Below, piece after piece: positions 43,144 to 54,984 of a DNA stretch of 64,000 nt. The notes under the pieces are model-generated. The model was not told the DNA's origin. It did no database searches and was given only the letters and a program-made list of their open reading frames with translations. Source of the stretch: Neoarius graeffei (lineage: Eukaryota > Chordata > Actinopteri > Siluriformes > Ariidae). Both the position numbers and the translations under genes were made by a program. Each line of letters starts with the position of its first letter. Positions within the stretch are counted from its first letter, which is position 1. The stretch lies in assembly GCF_027579695.1 (NCBI RefSeq), contig NC_083587.1, positions 38,311,732 through 38,375,731 of the forward strand, given 5' to 3'.

Positions 43144-44616
43144 AAAACTGTTTTATTACAAAAAAAAAACCCTTTTAAAAACACACTTAAAATTTGTACA
43201 AAATTATGGGACAATCTGTTTATTTTACAGTTTAACACTGTTGTAATTACTGTTTGGTCAGTAAAACTGTTTACATGTTCACTGTATTTTATAGTGAATT
43301 ATTCTGGCAACCACAGCTGCCAGGTTTTTTTTGTAAAAACAATAGATTTTTTTTTACAGTGAAGTATATTGACCCTCTGTATATTAATATAGCACATCTG
43401 TATATTGCCCTTATGTATTAATGCCAATTATTTATTCCCACCTCTTTATAACTGCTCTTGACTGCACATACTGTTTATACTGTAGCCTATTTACCGCACT
43501 TGCTGCTCATTACAATTCTGATTAGATGCTAAACTGTATTTTGTTACCTTGTATTTATACATGTGTAATGACAATAAAGTTGAATCTAATCCAATATTAA
43601 TATGCACGTTGAATACATGGACATATACTGTATGTATTATTTTTACATACTCCCTTACATTTTTTTAAATATTGAGGGAACAAAAATGTGTTCTAACAAG
43701 GAAATGCAACATGATATTTTTGGTTTGATTCTTCCTAGAGACCTAAAAGTTCCTGTGAATCTTATGCATCTTGTCAATAGAGAAACAGTCCATTGTGTTG
43801 TAAGGTATTGCATCATCTATCAGATGACGGTTGGAATACAGGCATGCGTGCTACTCAAGCACGTACGCAACCGACTATGGATTCCGTTCATATGAGTGAA
43901 TATGTGAATGAATAAGTTAGTGAAAGAGAGAAGATAAGTGAGTGAGTGAATGATACGTTACATCTCTGTTGGTCAAGATGGAGAATGCAGATGATCAAAA
44001 GCACATAATGTTTTATTTACCAACATAGGCCTAATCTTGACATATCAAAATGAGTTGCAGAAAATAATAAATCCATATTTCATATCCTGATACACTCTTT
44101 ATCAGCATTATGCAGGTCCATTGCAACAGGGGCCGGCGAACCAGGCCTGGCCAAACCAGGCCCCAAGCTGAAGGGGACCACCGGGGTATGCAAAGTACAT
44201 TGAAACGGCCCTGATTATATGCATGACGAATATAAGTTGGTTATGAAAATCAGTTGCAGACTGAATTTGGAACTTGGAATTAAGCACAGGCTCCAGCTTG
44301 CCTGCGACCCTGTAGAACAGGATAAAGCGGTTAGAGATAATGACATGAGATGAGATGAGATGAAAAAGGCTTTGAAAAAATTATTTTTTAGCTTTTTCTT
44401 GCTCCATTTGGCTGAAATGTGACATATCAAAGCCCCCCCCCCCCCCCCCCCCCCCCCCCCTTCAGAATGGTCAATTTATGGTAATAAATCTGACTTTGGC
44501 ATAGATTTCTTGTGTTTTAGTGTAATAGTCTACACTGAAATTCTACAAAACACTTTTATGGAAAAGGAGTATGACTCCATGTGATGTCAGTAAAACACTT
44601 TACTGTAATAGCAAAA

Positions 44617-44704
44617 CACACTTTTGATTATTATGCGACCAATGGCTTGAATTGAATTGGATATCTAGATGGCATATTTGATATAATGCATGCTTATGAA
44701 TGGG

Positions 44705-44779
<75 letters not shown>

Positions 44780-44895
44780 CTATGTTCACAGTAGCAGTAT
44801 ACATTTTAAAACAGTATGATGATTGATATCACCAATTCAGAAACTTGGTGACATAGTATTGCCTATGGGGACCTGACTTTGACCATAAATTAATT
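44617..44895. repeat. Spacer with (TA)n microsatellite
   Basis: Unassigned DNA with a TA run at 44709-44777, between the last duplicated unit and the large inverted repeat. Confidence 0.8.
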
Positions 44896-45368
44896 GACTT
44901 ATCAACCGTTTGGTCATGCAAATTTTCAAAAAATTATTTAACCATGAAGGTGTTATTTTATTTTGTAGGTAAATTAATTGGTATGTTATTTGACTTCATT
45001 TTAACATAGATTTGAAGAAAAAAAAAGTATTACCTTTGAAAACTTGATAGATGTGATTTGGCAAAATATGGCCGAAATTGCTTCATTCTTCAGATCATGT
45101 TTAGTTAAAAGGTGTGGCCTTCGACATCACAGGGGTACTGAGCAAACTATTTGTGTTTAACATGTGCCCAGGTGGTAGAAAGGTGTCTTATGATTGAATT
45201 CATGACAGATGGAAATTTGGTGAGATTTGGTGTTTTAAAATGTGCTCTACCAAATGGTTGAGCGGTCAGTTAAAGGGTTAAAAATGGGCGAATTAGCACA
45301 AAGTCTGTCTGTAATATCATTTTTGGAAAATCAACTGTAGTTAAATTGTGCTTGCCAAAGAGGGCGCA

Positions 45369-45439
<71 letters not shown>

Positions 45440-45442
<3 letters not shown>

Positions 45443-46696
45443 AAATGCCTACCCCAAATTTTGAATTTCAGTATTCTTGAAAACATTTTTCAGTATTTTG
45501 GAATGACTTTCAGTAACATTAATTTATGCGCATTTCCATTATAAAGAGGTGTATATATACCAATATGTTTAACATTTAAATTATTAAAAAGAACTGTTTT
45601 GTGTGAATTGAATAAACAAAACGCAAGCAGCCATCTCAACTGAATTTCCACTCAACAAATTTCTAGAGCATACAATATATCACATTTTTATAAATACAAT
45701 AGTGTTCCCTGTTTGCAGACATTACGGTTGACTACCAATCATTGGTATTGAATGCAACTCCTCAAAAGTATTATATTATATTGCCTGGCAAAATGTTCTA
45801 CCTGTTAACGGATTCTAATAAAATTAAAAAAAAAATTCTTATTTCATACCAAAGAGAGTCCGATATTGTTATCTTAATGTCCCAATATATAAATACTTCA
45901 GCATAATGCTTCAGAAGAGACATTGAATAAAATGACATTTATAATTGTATTTAAAACAGTGGAATGATCAATTTTTTGCCACAATCCCAACAGCACTAAT
46001 CATAAAATTCTGTTTTTGATCATACTACATGTACATTTGCACTTGCAACACTGAAAAGACTTTGAATTAAAGAAGTACAGCCAGTGTTTGATATTTCAGT
46101 GAATAAAAATCATACATGTAAAAAGAAAGTGAATAAGTTTAACTCACATTTCATGGCACTAATCGGCAAATTCAACTCCAAGCATAGGTCAACCATCACC
46201 GCTTCAGCACGTGTCACGTTCTGTGTCTTTTCATCCACAGATTTCATAAAAAACTGCTGGATACCCCCAGATTTACTTTCCGCCTGACTCAGCATTTCAG
46301 CATACTCCATATGTTTTTTTTGTAGTTGACATGCCGCCTGCAGTCATCGCGACCACCATGAGTGATGTTAATGTCAGTTCTACACAGTTTGCAGTGCGCA
46401 TATCCATTGCCCTTTTGACTGGGTGTAATGCAATGCCATTCTACCGTATCGAAAATAGTGCGAACAAATGTGCGGAATCGGCGCATGTCACACACAGCAT
46501 GTGTGGTTGTCGTAAAAATAAATAGCCTAGCCGTGAATCGCGCATGGATTGAAAAAGTCGCTTGGACATTTAAAAACAACTCACTGGAATTTTTTAAGAC
46601 TTTATAATAATTCCGTACAGAATAACACTGTTTGCCGTAACATCGTATTTACGTAACTTTTCCGTACAAAATACGGCCAATCCATACTAGTAGGCA

Positions 46697-46700
<4 letters not shown>
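45440..46700 (-). mobile_element. hAT element, internally deleted
   Basis: Ends CAGAAATGCCTAC and, inverted, GTAGGCATCTG, each starting CAG as in hAT; the 8-bp target would be GTGTGTGT, hidden in the microsatellite. It encodes only the N-terminal part of a transposase. Confidence 0.6.
46110..46579 (-). pseudogene. hAT transposase N-terminus with BED-like finger
   Basis: Reading down from 46579: WHCITPSQKGNGYAHCKLC then RTDINITHGGRDDCRRHV gives a C-x2-C...H zinc finger of BED/ZBED type, followed in another frame by MEYAEMLSQAESKSGGIQQF and a TRAEAVMVDLCLELNLPIS helix common in this transposase family. Frame changes between blocks and absence of a catalytic core mark it as dead. Confidence 0.6.
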
Positions 46701-46742
<42 letters not shown>

Positions 46743-46743
<1 letters not shown>

Positions 46744-47274
46744 ACTATATTGCCAAAAGTATTTGCTCACCCATCCAAATTATCGGAATCAGGTGTTCCA
46801 ATCACTTCCATGGCCACTGGTGTATAAAATCAAGCACCTACGTGTAGGCATGCAGACTGTTTTTACAGTTTGGAGCTGGCCCCCTCCTCTTCCAACATGA
46901 CTGTGCACCAGTGCACAAAGCAAGGTCCATAAAGACATGGATGACAGAGTCTGGTGTGGATGAACTTGACTGGCCTGCACAGAGTCCTGACCTCAACCTG
47001 ATAGAACACCTTTGGGATGAATTAGAGCGGAGACTGAGAGCCAGGCCTTCTCGTCCAACATCAGTGTGTGACCTCACAAATGCGCTTCTGGAAGAATGGT
47101 CAAAAATTCCCATAAACACACTCCTAAACCTTGTGGACAGCCTTCCCAGAGGAGTTGAAGCTGTTGATGTCGGTGGACCGACATCATATTGAACCCTATG
47201 GATTAGGAATGGGATGTCACTTAAGCTCATATGTGAGTCAAGGCAGGTGAGCGAATACTTTTGGCAATATAGTG
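46743..47274 (+). mobile_element. Tc1-like element, internally deleted (left arm)
   Basis: Ends CACTATATTGCCAAAAG and its inverse with TA on both sides. Keeps the transposase C-terminus on the plus strand, with HDCAPVHKARS (second catalytic Asp) and QSPDLNLIEHLWDELERR (catalytic Glu), then the tail to about 47192. The DNA-binding region and first Asp are deleted. A different family from the elements at 2.1 and 9.9 kb. Confidence 0.88.
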
Positions 47275-47683
47275 TATGTGGAGGGGGGTGTATGTGTGAT
47301 GGGGTGGACGTCTTTTTATTGGAATGGATCCCGGGGGGGTGGCTGGAGGGTCAGAGGTGAGGCCCCCCCACACCCTCCTTTAGGGAAAGAAAGCAAGGAG
47401 AAAAAAAAGCAAAGTTCCCCTGCTGGGGCCAATCTGAAAAGAGCAGCATCAGCATGAAAGGACATGTGAGGAGAGGGGAGCAGAGGGATTTGTGCTGGGT
47501 ATGTTCTGGGCTGCCTGGAGAGCACAAGGATATGAAAAGGTTGCATGAGAATAAGAATGTCTGGTGTGAACATATGAAAACATGGGAACATTGCCAATGA
47601 GAAAATTGATTTCCTTGGAAGACAGGTAAGGATATGAAAAGGTTGCGTGAGAAAAAGAATGTCAGGTGTGAACGTATGAAAAT

Positions 47684-47960
47684 GTAAGTTACGAAGGTAA
47701 CTATGGATCTGTGAGACCGAGGGATGACCATCACTACGGTCTAAAAAAGGAATGATCACCTTCGTTCTGCCTATCACCGAGACCATATGTCAACAAAGTC
47801 ATGTCCATGACCTCCAGAAGCAGAACGACTCACGTTATAAATAGCAGAGATTGCTCCTGGTTCAGTCTCCTACCTTGAGTGCCTCAGGATGGTCCGAGTG
47901 ACATGGATAGTGACGGTCATCCCTTGGTCTCACAGATCCATAGTTACCTTCATAACTTAC
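47684..47960. repeat. DIRS terminal inverted region, left arm
   Basis: GTAAGTTACGAAGGTAACTA at 47684 is mirrored by an inverted copy ending at 47960, over about 54 bp. This kind of inverted terminal block, with GGTCTCACAGATCCATAG, is characteristic of fish DIRS elements. The right-arm equivalent is 60131-60409. Confidence 0.75.
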
Positions 47961-48400
47961 AATCTGTTTCGACCTCGCTCTGACCGTCACTACAGTCTAA
48001 AAAGAGATGACACATACCAAAAGAGTGGCAAGGAACCCAGAATTAATCATTAGAACCTCGCTCGGTCACGGACATGAGTGCGGCGTTGCCGACCGGAGCT
48101 GGGTGAGTTACGTCCACCCTGTAAAATCTGGTAAATGTGCATGGCATAACCCATGAAGCCGCTGCACAGATATCCCCTGCTGCCACACCTCTAAGGGCAG
48201 CCCAAAATGTAGCCACACTTCTGGTAGAGTGAGCCCTCGTACCCGAAGGGACCGGTATCCCCTGAGCCCTGTAAGCGTGGGAAATAACCTCCACCAGCCA
48301 ATGAGACAGCCTGTTTGGAAAGCAGCAGCCCGCACTTTGCCGCCCCATAACAGACAAAAAGTTGAGAGTGCATTCTCCTCAAGGACTGTGTACGGGCCAG

Positions 48401-48436
<36 letters not shown>

Positions 48437-48584
48437 TTTATTTAAAGGCACCTTTCTAGCATCCAAGGACACCGTACAAAAATGAAAGACAAACCATACA
48501 TTAAAATTACAAAAAAAAACAAACAAAAAAAACATTAAAACAAGTTACAATTCAAAATTAAAAATTAATTAGACAATACAGTGA

Positions 48585-51178
48585 TTAAATTTGAAAAGCA
48601 AGTTTGAACAGGTGTGTTTTGAGTAAGGATTTGAACTGTGGAAGGGAATTGATATTTCTAAGTTCGTGAGGTAATGAGTTCCAAAGCCGGGGAGCAGAGC
48701 AGCTGAAAGCTCTGCTCCCCATGGTGGTGAGAAGGGCAAAGGAGACAGTCAAGTGGATAGAAGAAGAAGATCTGAGGGAAGGAGAGGGAGTGGCAACATG
48801 GAGGAGATCGGACAGATATGGGGGAGCGAGGTTGTGGATGGACTTGAAAGTTAACAGAAGGATTTTGAATTCAATTCGAAACTTGACTGGGAGCCAGTGG
48901 AGCTGCTGCAAGATGGGCGTGATGTGGTGGATGGAGGGAGTTCTGGTGATGATGCGGGCAGCTGAATTCTGGACCAGTTGGATCTTATGGACAGATTCGT
49001 GAGGGAGACCAGAGAGGAGGGAGTTGCAGTAATCCAGACGAGAAGTGACGAGGCTGTGGACAAGAATAGCAGTGGCATGGGGAGTAAGGGAGGGGCGGAG
49101 ACGGTTAATATTGCGTAAATGGAAATATGCAGACCGGGTAATGTTATTGATGTGGGATTGGAAGGAAAGAGTGCTGTCGAGGATGACACCCAGACTCTTA
49201 ACCTGTGGGGAGGGGGAGACAGAGCAATTGTCAATATAAAGAGAGAAACTGTCAATTTTGGATAGTGATGATTTGGTGCCAATGAGGAGAACCTCAGTTT
49301 TGTCACTGTTTAGTTTGAGGAAGTTGGAGGAGAACCAGGTTTTTATTTCTGCTAGGCAGTCAGTAACAGAGGAGGGTGGAAGGTTGGAAGTGGGTTTACT
49401 GGAGAGGTAGAGCTGGGTGTCATCCGCATAGCAGTGGAAACTGATATTATATTTACGGAAGATGTTGCCAAGGGGAAGGAGATAAATGATGAAAAGGAGG
49501 GGCCCCAGGACAGAGCCCTGGGGCACACCTGAAGTGACAGGGGAAGAGTGGGATGTGAAAGATTTAAGCTGAATGAACTGAGTGCAGCAGGAAAGATAAG
49601 ATTTAAACCCGTCAAGGGGGGGTGTGAGTGATACCAATGGATGCTAATCTATTGAGGAGGGTGAAGTGACAAATGGTATCGAAGGCTGCACTCAGGTCAA
49701 GGAGGATGAGGATAGTGAGTAAACCAGAATCAGCTGCCATGAGGAGCTCGTTGGGGATTTTGATTAGAGCTGTTTCTGTGCTATGGAGGGGACGGAAACC
49801 AGACTGAAACTGTTCATACAGGTTATTGTGGAAGTGGAGTGGATGGAAGTGGAGTTGATTAGCTACTGTTTTTTCAAGAATTTTCGAAATGAAGGATAGA
49901 TTAGAGATACGGCGTAGGTTATTGAAGTTGGTAGGATCTGCACCAGGTTTTTTCAATATTGGTGTTATTGCAGCAGTCTTAACCCTCATCCTACCATGCT
50001 ATTTTACACCTTAATCTTACCATGTGGGGTCCGTTTGGACCCCAATACTTTTCTTTAAAATTAAAGCTTATAAAGACAAAATCACCAGATAAGTTTTGTT
50101 CAGAACATCTTGTATTAATAACAGCAATACACTAAAGGGCCCAAGGCATAAAGAACACACTTAACCTTCATCCTACCAGCCAATTTTACATACACAAACT
50201 ACCAGGCAGGGTCCGTATGGACCCCAGGAGGGAATACCTTGAAATCAATGCAGTAAGAACCAATTCAATGCAGCAAACAGACATAACTTTATTGAAGAAC
50301 AAAATCCACTATGGCTGAATATCAATGATGTATTATAAATGCAATAACATTGCAATAATATTGCAATAACTAGCATACATGTAGCAAATTATAGCGCCAC
50401 AAAAAAAATTGGCATTATATACATGATTTTTGCAGCTCATGCAGCTGTAAAACATTCTGGATTACAACTTAGGTCTTTTCTTACAGAATTTAAAACAAAA
50501 AAGTAATTGTAAAATAATTTAGGGCTTTTGTTTTGCAGCCTGTGTTTATTGCAGCAGTGGGGTCCACACGGACCCCAAGAAGGAATGCCTTGGTAGTTTC
50601 ATTATGGAACATAAAAGAAATAAAAGAAGTTAACTTTCAGTGTGCTATTCAATTATAAAATGAAAGACAAATAAACTTTACTCTGGGGTCCGGTTGGACC
50701 CCAGTAACAAATTAATTATACCTTCACAATGCAAAAAGCTGATCTTCTGGTGCTTTAGTGTTTTAATTAAGACATAAATTCCGACAAATTCATAAAACGG
50801 TGAGGCAGTATGTCACATATTTTTAAAATGGCAAACAAACATATAGGTGCGGGGTCCAGATGGACCCCACTTGGTAGGATGAAGGTTAAAGGACGTAGGA
50901 ACAGTTCCAGTGGAAAGAGAGGAATGGATGATGGCAGAGATGAAAGGGACCAGAGAAGGAAGGCAGGCTTTAACAAGAACAGTGGGGAGGGGGTCCAGCT
51001 GACATGTGGATGGCTTAGACTTATGGATGAGATCTGAGATTTCTGAGGCAGTGGGAAGCTGGAAGGAGGAAAAGGAGTGAGAGGATGGAGGAAGTTCAGG
51101 TAAACTGATGGGGGTGGATTGTGAACCGAGATGCTGGTGAATTGTTTGGATTTTTTCAGCAAAGAATGACATGAGGGA
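48585..51178 (-). pseudogene. LINE-A reverse transcriptase, minus copy
   Basis: From 51178: the linker after the endonuclease (LPTASEISDLIHKSKPSTC), an interruption by the TTAA element, then KTAAITPILKKPGADPTNF, SFISKILEKTVANQL, LLDLSAAFDT, a frame change, then [26 protein letters not shown] and the thumb ([19 protein letters not shown]) to the terminus near 48585. Only one or two frame changes spoil it; the YADD centre is intact. The endonuclease is missing. L2/CR1-like clade. Confidence 0.88.
49983..50885. mobile_element. piggyBac-like MITE with repeated palindromes
   Basis: TTAA at 49979-49982 and 50886-50889 flank inverted ends CCCTCATCCTACCA and TGGTAGGATGAAGG. Removing the element and one TTAA restores the LINE-A reading frame. 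The interior holds five copies of an interrupted palindrome GGGGTCCnnnnGGACCCC (about 50026, 50209, 50559, 50684, 50851). Confidence 0.88.
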
Positions 51179-52235
51179 GTTACAGAAAGCAGGTGAGTAC
51201 AGATAAGCCCTCAAGGCCCTGACTGGGCACAAAGTGAGCAACTTGTCCTGCTCTGCCTGCGAGGCAGAGGAAGGCTGGAATTGGGACACCTGGTTGATGG
51301 ACTGCTGATTAAGAACCTTTGGCAGAAAAGCTGGATTTGGCCAAAGCGACATGCCAGTGCCTCCTGCCTGCCACCTTAGACAGTCATCGCTAATGGAGAG
51401 AGCACACAGCTCTCCAACCCGCTTTGCTGAACAGAGTGCCAAGAGAAAAGCAGTCTTAAGGGACAAAGATCGCAAATCTGCATCTGAAATAGGCTCCTAT
51501 GGACCTTCAGTGAGCGATGTTAAGACTGTGGGCAGATCCCAGCTCGGCGCCCGCAAGGTGCGACCTGGACGCAACCGGTGGGCTCCCTTCAAGAACTGGC
51601 CAATCAAAGAATGCCTACCCAGGGGTCTGTTGCCTGTGCCCTGGTGAAAGGCTGAAATGGCCGAAGCATAGACCTTTATTGTACTGACTGCCTTGCCTTG
51701 ATCCAAATGGGACTGCAAGAAGCGTAAAACATGTGGCACAGGGCAAACTGCTGGCTCAAGACCCATGCCGGCACACCAATCTTAAAAGATCCTCCATCTG
51801 AGTGCATAGCAAGCTCTAGTAGATGGAGCCCTGGAGTTATCAAGTGTCTCTTGAACAGACTCGTCTAGCTGCTCAGTGACAGACTCTGCAGGGGCCAAAC
51901 CCATAGACGTAGGGTACCTGGGTTCGGATACCAGATCCACCCATCCATGTGTGACAGAAGATCCGCTCTGCATGGTAACTGCCATGGCTGACCCTGCAGC
52001 AGCCGGAGCATGTCCGGGAACCAAGGCCTCGATGGCCACCGTGAAGCAACCAGCAGGACTAAGTGTTGGCCCTCTCCGATCCTCCGGAGGACCTGAGCTA
52101 TGAGAGGGAGTGGAGGAAAAGCATACAACAAGCTTGTTGGCCATTCTTGTGACAGAGGCCGGTGCTGTCTCAGGGAGCCAAATGTCGATAAGATATAAAT
52201 TGTTTGGTCTTTCCAGACGCAGTCTTTGCACGTCC

Positions 52236-52605
52236 ACACCGCTCGTCCATATCTGTCCATTCCATCCATTCTATTCAAATTCAAATTGATCTCCGAAAAA
52301 CGTATTCCTTGCAAAGCTGAAAGCTGCTCCGAGATAACAACCATTTTGTGGTTAAAGTTCTGAATGTCAACAGTCCGAGTGCCAACAGCTTTGCCCACCA
52401 CTCCAATCATATCGGGTAGCTTTGTGGGGCTTTGAACAGCTGTCACCGTTGTCTTATTTCCTCGATATACCAGGGCAATGCCTAATCCAATCAGCAAAAG
52501 TCCTGTAATCATGGTTCCGAATAGGTAGATATCTTCAATGTCCTCCACAGAAAGAATTGCCAGGCACACAACCTGCCACCGCTCCTAGGCATCCATTGTG
52601 TAACC
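52236..52605 (-). CDS. Unrecognised single-pass membrane protein frame
   Basis: From about 52605 the frame reads [10 protein letters not shown], one TAG, then [20 protein letters not shown], a hydrophobic span [20 protein letters not shown], a basic RGNK, and a hydrophilic tail ([38 protein letters not shown]). This is the layout of a small type I or III single-pass protein of about 115 residues. The frame then fuses with the DIRS remnant at about 52236. I do not recognise it; it could be a cellular exon, or the product of a retroelement. The TAG suggests decay. Confidence 0.4.
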
Positions 52606-52879
52606 AGCCGCAAACATTCCAGCAGGACAGACGGGTTCCCCCGAACCCAGGCTTCTCATCGAGAAAACTGTGTCAATTTTGTTAGGAGACCAATTTATCA
52701 ATTCCATGCTTGTTTTAGTTTAGAAAGTAATGCAGGGAGAGTCTCTTCAAAAAGTACAGCAGATGAGACAAGACACAGAAGCACAAGCAGGGAAAAAAAG
52801 GAGGGAGGGGGAGAGCAGAAAATGCGACCGCCTTCCATGGAAGCACGGAGAGAAAAAAAAAACACCTTCCTTAAATATA

Positions 52880-53635
52880 ACATCAGTTTCCACTGCTATG
52901 CGGATGACACCCAGCTCTACCTCTCCAGTAACCCCACTTCCAACCTTCCACCCTCCTCCGTTACTGACTGCCTAGCAGAAATAAAAACCTGGTTCTCCTC
53001 CAACTTCCTCAAACTAAACAGTGACAAAACTGAGGTTCTCCTCATTGGCACCAAATCGTCACTATCCAAAATTGACAGTTTCTCTCTTTATATTGACAAT
53101 TGCTCTGTCTCCCCCTCCCCACAGGTTAAGAGTCTGGGTGTCATCCTCGACAGCACTCTTTCCTTCCAATCCCACATCAATAACATTACCCGGTCTGCGT
53201 ATTTCCATTTACGCAATATCAACTGTCTCTGCCCCTCCCTTACTCCCCATGCCACTGCTATGCTTGTCCACAGCCTCGTCACTTCTTGTCTGGATTACTG
53301 CAACTCCCTCCTCTCTGGTCTCCCTCACAAATCTGTCCATAAGATCCAACTGGTCCAGAATTCAGCTGCCCGCATCATCACCAGAACTCCCTCCATCCAC
53401 CACATCATGCCCATCTTGCAGCAGCTCCACTGGCTCCCAGTCAAGTTTTGAATTGAATTCAAAATCCTTCTGTTAACTTTTAAGGCCATCCACAACCTCG
53501 CTCCCCCATATCTGTCCGATCTCCTCCATGTTGCCACTCCCTCTCATTCCCTCAGATCTTCTTCTTCTATCCATTTGACTGTCCCCTCCGCCCGTCTCAC
53601 CACCATGGGGAGCAGAGCTTTCAGCTGCTCTGCTC
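52880..53635 (+). pseudogene. LINE-A reverse transcriptase fragment, plus copy
   Basis: Starts within [18 protein letters not shown] and continues through [43 protein letters not shown] and LHWLPVKF, where a TGA (53450) replaces Arg; it then runs to the hAT insertion at 53636, with the rest of the C-terminus at 54738-54844. Same family as the minus copy. Everything upstream of the YADD is absent because the inverted repeat begins there. Confidence 0.88.
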
Positions 53636-54729
53636 CAGTGGTGTAGTGGAGATTTTTAAAGTGGGGGTATGCGATTCGTGACGTCTCCCCTTCTCCCCTC
53701 CCCTCTCTCTCTCTCTCTCTCCTTCTGTTCCTCTCCCTCGCCCCACTCCCTCACCGCGGAGGCGGGGGCCGGCTCCACCTCATTCATTTCTATGGAATTA
53801 ATTGAAAAAAACCCCACTTTTTCAAACATCCGCTGCTCTGGCATGCTTTCACCTAGAGACATGATTCAAACTCTAAAACGTAGGAAAACTTCTCCTCTGT
53901 GGATCTGGCATTCAACTTTTCTGCTAGGTTCTACATTTTCGGATCAGTCCCGGCTCAAACGCCATGTGGGGTCCGGTAGAAAATCCGGCTTTATAATGGG
54001 TGTCTATTGCGTTACACACCAGTGGAGCTCATTTAGTTAGAGTGTAGAGAGCTTGAAAAAATAGCTCAAACTTTCTCGCTTAAACTGTGTTTTCAGCCAA
54101 AAATTTCACTCTACAGACATGATTTTCTCAAAAGTAGTAGTCACACTTGTCCTGATTCACACAATGTGTCTACCTAACCAATAGGATTTACAGTTTTTGA
54201 ATGAGAAGCCTCAAACTGAGGAGAGTGCAGCTGGGAGGCCTCATTGACACCCATTATAAACGTGACAGAAAAGTCACTCATTTGTAACTCGCTCTAGTGT
54301 CCTCACTTTTAACACTACAGACAAAAAAATTACATCATTGTATTCAGGAGACCCTTGTAGCACTCACTGTGAAATAATTTTGTGAATAGCTGCTTTCGTT
54401 TTCAAGTTATTCGTCGTTGTTCAAGGCCTGCTCCTGAGCAAAAAACAGCAGAAAACTGACAAGATCTTGTGTGACTCAGCGCTCCTGCTCAGGCCCGTCA
54501 CCATGCCGACTGGGGCCAGTGAGGGAGCAGAGAGGGGAGGGGCTGCTGTCTCAAGCACACACATGATCATTGTAGCGTCATAGCAGGTCACACATTCACG
54601 GCCAGCAAACATGCGTGACCAAATTGCTTCGCGCACTGCATCCTCTCACAATTTCCAGCAGGGGAATTGTCACCTCGGGAGAAGTGGGTGGACGGCGTAC
54701 CCCCGTGTACCATGCCCACTACACCCCTG
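53636..54729. mobile_element. hAT non-autonomous element
   Basis: Ends CAGTGGTGTAGTGG and CACTACACCCCTG (inverted) with a perfect 8-bp duplication CTCTGCTC at 53628-53635 and 54730-54737, diagnostic for hAT. Non-coding interior with a CT run near 53700. Confidence 0.92.
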
Positions 54730-54984
54730 CTCTGCTCCCCAGCTTTGGAACTCATTACCTCCCAAACTTAGAAATATCAATTCCCTTCCACATTTCAAAT
54801 CCTCATTCAAAACACACCTGTTCAAACTTGCTTTTCAAATTTAATCACTGCACTGTCGAATTAATTTTTAATTTTGAACTGTAACTTGTTTTAATGTTTT
54901 TTTTTTTTTTTAATTTTAATGTATGGTTTGTCTTTCAGGCGGCACGGTGGTGTAGTGGTTAGCGCTGTTGCCTCACAAAAACTG

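Larger units (their letters stand above)
41095..44616 (+). repeat. Duplicated unit, copy 3
   Basis: Full 3.5-kb unit starting AGTTTGTGGCTTCG. Carries its own SINE insertion (42770-43143) and a run of about 28 C at 44433-44460. Confidence 0.92.
45374..46740. repeat. (GT)n microsatellite split by a hAT element
   Basis: GT runs at 45374-45439 and 46701-46740 flank the hAT insertion and were one array before it. The right arm has a single CA run at 61226-61262. Confidence 0.85.
44896..49462. repeat. Large inverted repeat, left arm
   Basis: From outside inward it holds unique DNA (44896-45373), a GT run, a Tc1 fragment, the dispersed repeat, a DIRS end and the 3' half of LINE-A. Each block appears reversed in the right arm. 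The arm is lengthened by a hAT element at 45440-46700 not present on the right. Confidence 0.9.
48401..51178 (-). mobile_element. LINE-A, minus copy
   Basis: 3' end is an (ATT) run (48401-48435) after an AATAAA-like tail; the 5' end is truncated in the coding region at 51178 and joins the DIRS recombinase. A CAGAT(A) target duplication is visible at the two junctions. A piggyBac-like MITE interrupts it at 49983-50885. Confidence 0.88.
47990..52200 (-). pseudogene. DIRS tyrosine recombinase (and RT-RNase H tail), split by LINE-A
   Basis: Minus strand from 52200: the end of the DIRS RT/RNase H frame (LLYAFPPLPLIAQVLRRIGE), overlapping the recombinase frame (RAPSTRACYALRW, STIKVYASAISAFHQGTG, SAKRVGELCAL), which breaks at 51180 in ALRAYLY. 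After the LINE-A insertion it resumes at 48400 (LARTQSLRRMHSQLF) and ends with GTRAHSTRSVATFWAALRG and FTRFYRVDV, the His-x-x-Arg and Tyr of the catalytic site. It would circularise and integrate element DNA. Broken by insertion and 5' truncation. Confidence 0.85.

Noticed and set aside
53656-54040. Frames within the hAT element at 53.6 kb
   Set aside because: They start in a CT run and have no transposase motif.
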